Shown here piece after piece: positions 24,940 through 32,397 of a stretch of DNA of 64,000 bases. The stretch lies in NCBI RefSeq assembly GCF_001975825.1, contig NZ_MTKN01000020.1, positions 1-64,000 of the forward strand, read 5' to 3'. Below the pieces are notes generated by a model. It was given only the letters and a program-made list of their open reading frames with translations, was not told where the DNA came from and did not search any database. This DNA is from [Flexibacter] sp. ATCC 35208 (GTDB lineage Bacteria; Bacteroidota; Bacteroidia; Chitinophagales; Chitinophagaceae). The first letter of the stretch is position 1. The number at the start of each line of letters is the position of its first letter. Both the position numbers and the translations under genes were made by a program.

Positions 24940-25936
24940 AACCTTTTTCCAGCGCCAGAAATGCTTCCGCAGCATTCTGGTGCTGCCATAATATGGAAAA
25001 TACCGCCTGTGCCACAGGCATATATGCCCCCACCTGCTCATTCATTTCTTTCAGACACTTACTGGCATAGTACCCTTCGGCAATCATGTTCTGCTCCAGC
25101 TGTGCAGACTTCACGCTATATCCTTTACCAATCATATTGCCAAAGGTACGATTACGGCTATGGAGGCTATAGCAGGTCACCAACAGATCGCCCAGGTAGG
25201 CGCTGGCATTGTAGTTATGCTCTGTTACAGGTTCTGTATGGTCCTGACTATAAGTTTCCAGGAACTGCTGCATCTCTCTGAAGCAGTTGGTGATATATAC
25301 ACTGAGGAAGTTGTCTCCATAGTCCAGGCCATGGGCAATACCGGCACCCAATGCATAGATATTCTTTAATACAGCAGCCAATTGAACCCCAATCACGTCT
25401 TTGTTGACAATGGTCTGTAAATAACTATTTGTAAAAAGATCCGCCATTTGCTGAGCAGCATCTTCTTCCAGACCAGAGAAGGTAAGATAAGAAAGCTTTT
25501 CATTGGCAACCTCTTCTGCATGGCAGGGACCCGTGATGGTAAAGTATTGATCTAAAGGAAGATTGAAGATATCTTCCAGGTATTCGTTGATAAGTTGGTT
25601 AGCGCCAGGCACCAGACCTTTGATAGCGTTGATCACCTTTTTCCCTTGCAGGGCATCCGTCGGTAATTGCAAAAGCACTTCTTCCAGGAAGGCGGAAGGT
25701 ACTGCCAGTACAAGTACATCGCTGGCCGCCACTACGGCTTCAAGGTCATTGCTCAACTGTATCAGATTGGTATCAAAGTATACAGATGTGAGATAATGTT
25801 TATTGTGGTGGCGTTGCTGCATATAACGGATCGTCTCTTCACTTCTGATCCACCAGTTGATCTGTCTGCCATTGTCAGTTAATATTTTGGCCATGGCTGT
25901 AGCCCAGCTGCCGCTACCAATAATTCCTGCTTTCAT
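24932..25936 (-). CDS. gpsA: NAD(P)-dependent glycerol-3-phosphate dehydrogenase
   Basis: 334-aa enzyme that reduces dihydroxyacetone phosphate to sn-glycerol 3-phosphate for phospholipid synthesis. The N-terminal Rossmann fold begins GIIGSGSWATAMAKIL; the catalytic lysine lies in VQLAAVLKNIYALGAGIAHGL; and NAIKGL is also typical. The start at 25936 places the glycine motif at residue 4 as in the family. The gene converges on the helicase gene with an 8-bp overlap of 3' ends. Confidence 0.93.
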   Translation of the reverse strand: MKAGIIGSGSWATAMAKILTDNGRQINWWIRSEETIRYMQQRHHNKHYLTSVYFDTNLIQLSNDLEAVVAASDVLVLAVPSAFLEEVLLQLPTDALQGKKVINAIKGLVPGANQLINEYLEDIFNLPLDQYFTITGPCHAEEVANEKLSYLTFSGLEEDAAQQMADLFTNSYLQTIVNKDVIGVQLAAVLKNIYALGAGIAHGLDYGDNFLSVYITNCFREMQQFLETYSQDHTEPVTEHNYNASAYLGDLLVTCYSLHSRNRTFGNMIGKGYSVKSAQLEQNMIAEGYYASKCLKEMNEQVGAYMPVAQAVFSILWQHQNAAEAFLALEKGFI

Positions 25937-25992
25937 CTCTGTATCTTTTTGGTCTGTACTCCAATATCCTGCAAAGTAAAGGAACTTCAATA

Positions 25993-26028
25993 AAAAAACG
26001 CTTTTGCAGGTGGCAAAAGCGTTTTTTA
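25993..26028 (-). terminator. Terminator after the GH92 gene
   Basis: A 15-bp stem, including flanking A/T, pairs 25993-26007 with 26013-26027 around AGGTG. It lies just beyond the stop of the minus-strand mannosidase gene. Confidence 0.88.
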
Positions 26029-26032
26029 TTCA

Positions 26033-28069
26033 TTATTTCGTGAGGTAAATATTGGCGATTCCCTGTTTCTCATTGGGTTTATCACCGGCTACAATGGTGA
26101 GCTCCCCTCCTTTTGTGATCTCCTCCTGCGTAATCCAGTTTCGATCTATCTGCTTTCCGTTTAGCAACACCTGTTGGATGTACACGTTCTTCTCTCCAAA
26201 ATTCTTTACCTGTACATGAAATTTCTTTCCACCATTCCATTCCCACTCTACTGATTCGAACAAAGGCACATTCAGGTAATACACTGGTTCACCAATACAA
26301 GCCGGGAAAATACCTGCAGATACCAGTACAAACCAGCTGGACATTGTTCCTGCATCATCGTCCATCGTTCTTGCATAAGCCGCAGGCTGGTTCTTGTAAA
26401 TCACATCGATTTCAGATCCGATGCCTCTGCTATTATCATTGAAGTAATGCTGGATCATAGTATCCACGGCAATCTTATGTACAAGTGCCTGTGACTTCCA
26501 TGGCTGTGTAGTCATATTGTACTGGAAAGGGGCCTGCAGATCCGGCTGATTGGTATGGTTGTAATAATCATGACCAAAGAATTCATCCAGCTGTGCAATG
26601 TAATTTGCTTCGCCACCACATAACTCAATCAATCCCTTGATATCAAAAGGTACAAACCAGCGATACTGCCAGATAGTGCCCTGGTACAAACCTCTCGCCT
26701 GCATCTGATCTACATCGCGACGGGTCAGGTCCTGAAAATCTTTCGTCCAGTATTGTTTGTAATTAGCAGCCTGCTCACGATAGGAAGTTGCTTTCAGGGA
26801 GTTCTTCAACACATTGAAGATGCCTGACATCGCCCAGAGATCATAAGAAGATTCCAGCGCTTTATCCGGATGTGCAAAATCCAAATTCGCCGCTTCTTTT
26901 TCCAGTGAATCAGCGATGGTTTTAAAGTCTACTTTATAGCCTTTGCGATATGCATCCAGCAGCACCACTTCTGCATGTTCGGTACGAACCGTGATGCTTG
27001 GTTCATGCAGGGTCGCCATATCTTTTTTACCATGTGCATACAAGCCTGCAATAGAAGTCATCATATCCTGGTACTCACCTGGAAATGCGATAGACAACAA
27101 AGGTAATTGTGCACGATAGTTATCCCAGATTGCCCAGCCATTGTAAATCTTGCTGGTTGTCTTCTGCAAAGTACCATCAGTAGCTACATAACTACCATCT
27201 GGTTCTGATACTACATAAGGAGATTGAATAGAACGATAGAATAAAGAATAGAAGAGTTTCTCACGGGCAGCATCACCTTTCACTTTGATATGTCCCAGCA
27301 TGGCATTCCAGTCTTTGTCACTGGCTGATTTCAGGGTTTCAAAGTCTCCATTGTTGATCGATGCCTTTGCATAAGATTCGCCTACGGCCGAAAGCGCCAC
27401 ACGTACATTGAGCAACTTTGTGTCGTTACCCACGCGTGCGATTAGCTGGTGATTGCCGGTAGAGTCCCAGGTTACTCGCTGTTCTGTTTCCAGGTAGTAG
27501 TAAATGCGATAGACGCCTGCGCTACAGGTAGTACGGGATTCAATCCATCCACTTACAGCATTGCCATTGATGGTATGCTGCTCAGCCACAAAGCGGCCTA
27601 CGTGTGCAAAACCGAGATCAATGAACAACCCTTTTTTACCTGTCGGAAACTGGTACTGATGCAAGCCGGCATTTTTATAAACGGTAAATGAGGCACCGAT
27701 ACCATTTTTGAATGCCACAGAATAATACCCAGGCGACGCTTTTTCCGCAGCCTTAATCAGGTCTGCTTTTGCAGGAGCATCACCCAGGAAAGGGCGCACC
27801 AGCAGGTTACCACCACAACCCTGACAGCCTACGCCCTCCATACGGTTGTGGGTAAACCCCAGAAATTCTTTTGCGAGATACTCATACCCGGTGTGGGTAG
27901 ATGGATAGGTTTCCGGACCTATGCTAAGCATACTAAAAGGATAGGATGCTGCGGGGGACATTTGCCCATGGTCTCCGGATGAGCCAAGGAATACATTCAC
28001 CTGACTGCTTTGCTGACCTGCTGCCGCCAACGGCAGGAGGCTTAAGAAATATATGACAAGCCTTTTCAT
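26033..28069 (-). CDS. GH92 family alpha-mannosidase
   Basis: 678-aa exported glycoside hydrolase with a signal peptide (MKRLVIYFLSLLPLAAAGQQ). Family hallmarks: NVFLGSSGDHGQMSPAASYPF near the N-terminus, GFTHNRMEGVGCQGCGGN, YNGWAIWDNYRAQLPLL at the start of the (alpha/alpha)6 barrel, and MDDDAGTMSSWFVLVSAGIFPA near the C-terminus, where acidic residues bind catalytic calcium. GH92 enzymes are calcium-dependent exo-alpha-mannosidases acting on N-glycans or yeast mannan. It is somewhat shorter than the usual 740-780 aa. It is not in a SusCD locus here. Confidence 0.93.
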   Translation of the reverse strand: MKRLVIYFLSLLPLAAAGQQSSQVNVFLGSSGDHGQMSPAASYPFSMLSIGPETYPSTHTGYEYLAKEFLGFTHNRMEGVGCQGCGGNLLVRPFLGDAPAKADLIKAAEKASPGYYSVAFKNGIGASFTVYKNAGLHQYQFPTGKKGLFIDLGFAHVGRFVAEQHTINGNAVSGWIESRTTCSAGVYRIYYYLETEQRVTWDSTGNHQLIARVGNDTKLLNVRVALSAVGESYAKASINNGDFETLKSASDKDWNAMLGHIKVKGDAAREKLFYSLFYRSIQSPYVVSEPDGSYVATDGTLQKTTSKIYNGWAIWDNYRAQLPLLSIAFPGEYQDMMTSIAGLYAHGKKDMATLHEPSITVRTEHAEVVLLDAYRKGYKVDFKTIADSLEKEAANLDFAHPDKALESSYDLWAMSGIFNVLKNSLKATSYREQAANYKQYWTKDFQDLTRRDVDQMQARGLYQGTIWQYRWFVPFDIKGLIELCGGEANYIAQLDEFFGHDYYNHTNQPDLQAPFQYNMTTQPWKSQALVHKIAVDTMIQHYFNDNSRGIGSEIDVIYKNQPAAYARTMDDDAGTMSSWFVLVSAGIFPACIGEPVYYLNVPLFESVEWEWNGGKKFHVQVKNFGEKNVYIQQVLLNGKQIDRNWITQEEITKGGELTIVAGDKPNEKQGIANIYLTK

Positions 28070-28096
28070 ACTTAAAAGGCCTAAATATATACTAGA

Positions 28097-28135
28097 ACGC
28101 CCACATATACCAGTCCGTACTGTATAAGTGGGCGT
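28097..28135. terminator. Strong hairpin between the basic-protein and GH92 genes
   Basis: ACGCCCAC-a-TATAC pairs with GTATA-a-GTGGGCGT. There is no clear T-run, but its position after the minus-strand basic-protein gene suggests a terminator or 3'-end stabiliser. Confidence 0.5.
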
Positions 28136-28154
28136 CGTAACAAATGAATGTTAC

Positions 28155-28424
28155 TTATTCAGCTGTTGCAGGGGCAGCTGTCGCTTTTTTGGCCTTAACA
28201 GCTTTTGCTGGCTTGGTTTTCTTTTTAGCGGTGATAGCCTTTTTCTTTGCTTTCTCAACACCTTTACTCAACAACTTTGCAGCCTTCTTGATTCTACTTT
28301 TGAACTTTGTGTCTCCCAGGTCTTTTTTTAAATCAATGAGCAGTAGATCTAACTTCTTCTCAATATCATGACGGGCATCTTTGCTGGTAGATTTACCAGC
28401 TTTGGGTGTTTTGGTACTTGACAT
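28155..28424 (-). CDS. Lysine/alanine-rich basic protein, histone H1-like tail
   Basis: 89-aa protein. A predicted helical middle (IEKKLDLLLIDLKKDLGDTKFKS) is followed by a tail of Lys/Ala/Thr repeats (AKKKTKPAKAVKAKKATAAP) like the C-terminal tails of histone H1 and of some bacterial nucleoid proteins. DNA or RNA binding is likely from charge alone; no named family is certain. An AGAGG ribosome site precedes the ATG. Confidence 0.75.
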   Translation of the reverse strand: MSSTKTPKAGKSTSKDARHDIEKKLDLLLIDLKKDLGDTKFKSRIKKAAKLLSKGVEKAKKKAITAKKKTKPAKAVKAKKATAAPATAE

Positions 28425-28590
28425 AACCTCTTAAATATTTGCTTAATGTGATAACATAAAATTAATATTAAATTAACATTGGGCAATGTTAAGTTTTTCA
28501 TGATATCATCACTTAATAATGTAAATGGGCATATCCAACAAGTGAATATGCCCAATGTTGTAGTTTCCGTCTAAAATATAATTAGATAAC

Positions 28591-28671
28591 CTATGAGCCA
28601 CCATCAATGATATTGACAGTTCCGCTGATAAGCTCAGATAATTTATATGTTATAACAAATATGCAAAGATC
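28591..28671 (-). pseudogene. 3'-end remnant of a short-chain dehydrogenase gene
   Basis: The minus strand reads ...YKLSELISGTVNIIDGGS followed by a stop at 28591. This is the C-terminal motif of SDR enzymes (xITGxxxxxDGG). Only about 27 codons remain, with no start, Rossmann motif or catalytic Tyr-x3-Lys; the neighbouring efflux terminator follows at once. It looks like the tail of a deleted gene. It sits in a 326-bp gap (28425-28750) that also holds an ATATGCCC-type hairpin near 28527-28552. Confidence 0.55.
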
Positions 28672-28695
28672 TGACCAGTATTTGTTAATAAAACA

Positions 28696-28727
28696 AAAAC
28701 GCTTCTGCTCAAAGGGCAGAAGCGTTT
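28696..28727 (-). terminator. Terminator of the efflux adaptor/TolC unit
   Basis: AAAACGCTTCTGC pairs with GCAGAAGCGTTTT around a short loop, 24 bp past the adaptor gene stop on the minus strand. Confidence 0.85.
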
Positions 28728-28750
28728 TACGTAAAAAGAGTTATCGGTAG

Positions 28751-30061
28751 TTATTTATTTGTCGTTTCAAACAGGTCTTTCTTCTGTACCACCTTCACTT
28801 TCTTATCGTTTGCCAGATCTTTCGAAATAGCTGAATAAGGGGCAGTCACAACCGTATCTCCCAGTTTAATACCTGTCAGCACTTCAATATAACTATCATC
28901 CTGTACACCGGTTGTTACAGATACCTGCTTTACTGTCTTATCAGGTTTCAGCATGAAGACAATTTCGCTATTATCATTCCTGCTGGTACTATCCTTTTCT
29001 CTTGTCGTCACAGCATTGATAGGTACAGACAATACATGATTTTTACGCTGGGTCTGAATATCTACAGAAGCACTCATACCCGGGCGGAAAGGATAAGGCT
29101 TTTTACCAGAAATCAGATCCTGGTAACTTTCCTGCAGGATGCGAATATGTACTACATAATTCGTCACCTGGTCAGCAGAGGATGTGGTGGTAGCAGTACT
29201 GGTCGCAGCATTTTTGCTGGAACTGGCAATCTGGGTTACGATACCTTTGAACTTACGGTTATTATAGGCATCAACTTCTATGATAGCTGTATCATTATAT
29301 TTTACACGGGGAATATCGTTCTCTCCCACATCTACCTGTACTTCCATGGTATTCAGATCTGCAATACGCATGATTTCAGTACCCGTCATCTGTGCGGTAC
29401 CTACCACACGCTCGCCTTTCTTCATTGGCAGCAGGGATACGATACCATTCATGGGAGCAACGATCGTAGTTCTGTTCAGGTTGGTATTTGCTTCTGTTAA
29501 ACTAGCGCGGGCACTGGCTACCGCAAAGCGGTTACTATTTACAGCCTCCACAGCAGCATTGTAATCTGCGAGGGCGGAGCGATAAGTACCTTCAGCAGTT
29601 TCAAACTCGCTGCGGGATACTACTTTCTGTGTCAACAGTTCTTTATTACGATCATAAGCCAGTTTGTTCTGATCCAGTTTGGCTTTGTATGCAGCCAGTG
29701 ATGCAGCACTATTGGCTTGTTGCGCCTGCGCCTGACTCAGGGCAGCATTCGCTTTGTCCCTCATAGAGCCGTATACATCTGCATAGATCTTCACCAGCAC
29801 CTGGCCTTTTCTAACGGAGTCTCCTTCTATGACCGGCAGGTCAACAATTTCACCGGATACATCGGAGCTTACCTTTACTTCAGTTTCTGGATAAATCTTG
29901 CCACTGGCCGACACTACTTCTATAATGTCTTTATAACCAGCTTGTTCTGTTGCAACTTTGATACCTTCAGATCTTCTGCTTGCCAGCAGGACCCAAATAA
30001 TAATGACAAGTACAATAAGAGGTATGATCACTCTATAAAGTGTCTTTCTTTTTTTCTTCAT
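28751..30061 (-). CDS. Efflux periplasmic adaptor, MacA/HlyD type
   Basis: 436-aa membrane-fusion protein with an N-terminal transmembrane helix (about 8-27), a barrel-sandwich lipoyl-like segment (ASGKIYPETEVKVSSDVSGEIVDL), a helical hairpin (about 100-200, coiled coil, ALSQAQAQQANSAASLAAYKAKL), the second lipoyl half (TTIVAPMNGIVSLLPMKKGERV) and beta-barrel and membrane-proximal domains. It would connect an inner-membrane ABC pump to TolC. It lies 33 bp after the TolC gene on the same strand and downstream of the four-permease cluster. Confidence 0.92.
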   Translation of the reverse strand: MKKKRKTLYRVIIPLIVLVIIIWVLLASRRSEGIKVATEQAGYKDIIEVVSASGKIYPETEVKVSSDVSGEIVDLPVIEGDSVRKGQVLVKIYADVYGSMRDKANAALSQAQAQQANSAASLAAYKAKLDQNKLAYDRNKELLTQKVVSRSEFETAEGTYRSALADYNAAVEAVNSNRFAVASARASLTEANTNLNRTTIVAPMNGIVSLLPMKKGERVVGTAQMTGTEIMRIADLNTMEVQVDVGENDIPRVKYNDTAIIEVDAYNNRKFKGIVTQIASSSKNAATSTATTTSSADQVTNYVVHIRILQESYQDLISGKKPYPFRPGMSASVDIQTQRKNHVLSVPINAVTTREKDSTSRNDNSEIVFMLKPDKTVKQVSVTTGVQDDSYIEVLTGIKLGDTVVTAPYSAISKDLANDKKVKVVQKKDLFETTNK

Positions 30062-30094
30062 ATGCCGGTGTATTTCAAAAAGGAGTTGGACTTG

Positions 30095-31552
30095 CTACAG
30101 CGCTATTTTTTGGTCCCTGTAAAACTCCAGAAGCTTCATTTTAAATATATAGTCGTACTGCGCGGATACCTTGTTGATCTGCGCATTGAACAATTTGCTT
30201 TGTGTAGTAATATAATCAATCGTATTCATTAAACCCAGATCAAATCGTTTAGTGGCAAAATCAAATGCCTTCTGGGATGCGTCTACTCCTCTGGATGCTG
30301 CATAGAACTTCTGCAAAGAGGTAACAGCATTTGCATGAGCAGTGTAGATATCCTGACGAAGTTTCTGGTTATCCTTTTCCATGGTCAGTTTCTGCGTTTC
30401 AATATTGAGTCTTGCCTTCTGCGCATTAGTGCGGTAGGTCCATCCATTTAAAATAGGAATGTTGAGAGACAAGCCAATCGTTTGCTTAAAGTTATTGCTA
30501 ACCTGGGTACCCAATGGGATTGTAGTGTATTTCGTATTATAGGTGTATGACTTAGTCGTTACGTCATAAGTTGTTCCATTTACCGCTACCGTACCGACAT
30601 TCACATCCTCAACAGATTTAATTGAGACAATTTCTCCATCCTTTGCACTGTTAGCATAGCTGCTATAAGCTTGTCCTGAAGCAGATAACGTCGGATACAT
30701 CTGTGCTCTGTAAGCAGCATAGGATCTTTCATAAGATTTAACCAGCAGCTGATCGGCCTTTATCTGTGGGTTATTGGAAGTGGCGGCACTATACACCATC
30801 TCCGGATCTACTTCATCCAGTCTTGGTAGCGGAATTTCAGTAATATTATCCGGTATCTGTGGTACGTATGGCTGATCAAAACTCAGATTCAACAGGGCCT
30901 TCATCTGTAAGGTAGATTGAATCACCTGGTTCTGGGCATTCACCAGGGTCACACTATCCGAAGCCAGCTGCGATTCAAGGTCTGCCTGATTACTTTCAGG
31001 TACGGACCCCGCTATTACCAGTTTCTTGGTATTCTCCAACTGATCCACGGTGAGTTTTACCTGTACTTCACTTATATGTACCTGCTCTGTATTCAGCAGG
31101 ATCTGTAAAAATGAGGTGGCAATATTAAAGGCGACATCGTTCCTTGCTTTCTCCAGCAACTTATCCTGTGCCTGATATTGATATTTATTAGCGGCAATTG
31201 TATTCTGCTGGTAGAAGAAATTAAAGAGGTTAGCCCCTGCAGATAAAACCCCGCTATAAGAAGTAACAGCTGAAGTGATGAATGTGTTGGTATTTGGGTC
31301 AATATTACGACCGTTGGCATAGCTGCCATTCAACGATCCATTCAGCGTAGGAATCTGTGCCATCTTGCTTTGATGAAGCGTCAGTTCCGCCAGTCTTTTC
31401 TGCACGACCTGCTGCCTGATATCTATGTTATTAGCCAGGGCATAATCTACGGAACGCTGAAGGCTCCAGGTATCCTGTGCTTTAGTTGCTACAGTGTTAG
31501 CAAAGAATAAACAAATTGCCAGGATACATCCCGGGTACTTGGATAATTTCAT
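30095..31552 (-). CDS. TolC-family outer membrane efflux protein
   Basis: 485-aa outer membrane channel with a signal peptide (start at 31552, MKLSKYPGCILAICLFF...ATKAQ) and two OEP repeats, each with long coiled coils (for example residues 120-190 and 330-440), beginning with WSLQRSVDYALANNIDIRQ. It forms the trimeric exit duct for an ABC or RND pump. The longer open frame upstream lacks a signal peptide. It is separated from the upstream ATPase gene by about 180 bp and precedes the MacA-like adaptor by 33 bp. Confidence 0.92.
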   Translation of the reverse strand: MKLSKYPGCILAICLFFANTVATKAQDTWSLQRSVDYALANNIDIRQQVVQKRLAELTLHQSKMAQIPTLNGSLNGSYANGRNIDPNTNTFITSAVTSYSGVLSAGANLFNFFYQQNTIAANKYQYQAQDKLLEKARNDVAFNIATSFLQILLNTEQVHISEVQVKLTVDQLENTKKLVIAGSVPESNQADLESQLASDSVTLVNAQNQVIQSTLQMKALLNLSFDQPYVPQIPDNITEIPLPRLDEVDPEMVYSAATSNNPQIKADQLLVKSYERSYAAYRAQMYPTLSASGQAYSSYANSAKDGEIVSIKSVEDVNVGTVAVNGTTYDVTTKSYTYNTKYTTIPLGTQVSNNFKQTIGLSLNIPILNGWTYRTNAQKARLNIETQKLTMEKDNQKLRQDIYTAHANAVTSLQKFYAASRGVDASQKAFDFATKRFDLGLMNTIDYITTQSKLFNAQINKVSAQYDYIFKMKLLEFYRDQKIAL

Positions 31553-31730
31553 GACATTCCAAAAATATACTAATTGTAATGATAACATAAACATTTTCTT
31601 TATAAAAGCCTGAAAAACGATCCCGTTACGGTACAAAAAACCGGCGTTCAAAGTCTGCAGCTGGCAAAACGGCTATTCTGCTGAATCAAAGAGACTTTCA
31701 ACACCGGATTATTAAATTATTAACTCCCAA

Positions 31731-32393
31731 TTATGCGATTTTCCCGTCGCGGATTTGTATAATTCGCTGACCGTAGGTTGCGTTTAACTCGGAGTGTGTA
31801 ACCTGTATAATGGTGATCTTGTCTCTTTGGTTTAATTGTTTGAAGAGTTCCATGATTTCTTTGGCCTGATCAGAATGCAAATTACCGGTTGGTTCGTCCG
31901 CCAGTATTACCCTGGGTTCAGCTACAATGGCGCGGGCAATACCTACCAGTTGCTGCTGTCCTCCAGATAACTGGTTTGGGAAAAGATCCTTCTTCGCTAC
32001 AATATTAAACCTGTCAAGTACGTCTGCTACACGGCTCTTCCTTTCTGCCGATGGAATATTTTTATATAAAAGAGGTGTTTCTATGTTTTCATAAACGGTC
32101 AATTCGTCTATCAGGTGATATGCCTGGAACACAAACCCGATGGATCCCCGGTGCAATTGGGTACGCTTCTTTTCATTCATCTTATGTACCGGTTCACCTT
32201 CGAATAGGTATTCTCCCTGTGAAGGCTCTTCCAACAGTCCCAAGATATGCAGTAATGTAGACTTCCCAGAACCAGAAGGCCCCATAATGGATACAAACTC
32301 TCCTTCAAATATTGTGAGGTCAATATCTTTCAATATTTCATTTTTGCCAAATCCTACGGAATAATATTTTGAAATGTGCTTTAGCTGTATCAT
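31731..32393 (-). CDS. ABC transporter ATP-binding protein, LolD/MacB type, with altered signature and D-loop
   Basis: 220-aa ATPase with Walker A GPSGSGKS, Q-loop FVFQAYHL, Walker B VILADEP and H-loop Q-V-T-H. Two conserved elements deviate: the signature reads LSGGQQQLVGIARA instead of LSGGQQQRVAIARA, and the D-loop reads GNLHS instead of GNLDS. The sister ATPase at 42039-42728 is canonical in both. Altered signature and D-loop may slow hydrolysis or favour asymmetric pairing. It directly follows the fourth permease gene (4 bp) and is the last gene of the permease operon. Confidence 0.9.
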   Translation of the reverse strand: MIQLKHISKYYSVGFGKNEILKDIDLTIFEGEFVSIMGPSGSGKSTLLHILGLLEEPSQGEYLFEGEPVHKMNEKKRTQLHRGSIGFVFQAYHLIDELTVYENIETPLLYKNIPSAERKSRVADVLDRFNIVAKKDLFPNQLSGGQQQLVGIARAIVAEPRVILADEPTGNLHSDQAKEIMELFKQLNQRDKITIIQVTHSELNATYGQRIIQIRDGKIA

Positions 32394-32397
32394 TATT

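Noticed and set aside
28128..28371. Hydrophobic plus-strand frames opposite the Lys/Ala-rich gene
   Set aside because: They are the complement of Lys and Ala codons and so appear as Phe/Leu/Cys-rich frames.
31553..31730. Search for a second sigma-54 promoter or enhancer before the TolC gene
   Set aside because: No TGGCA-type -24 box or TGTCCGG-type site was found on the minus strand there.
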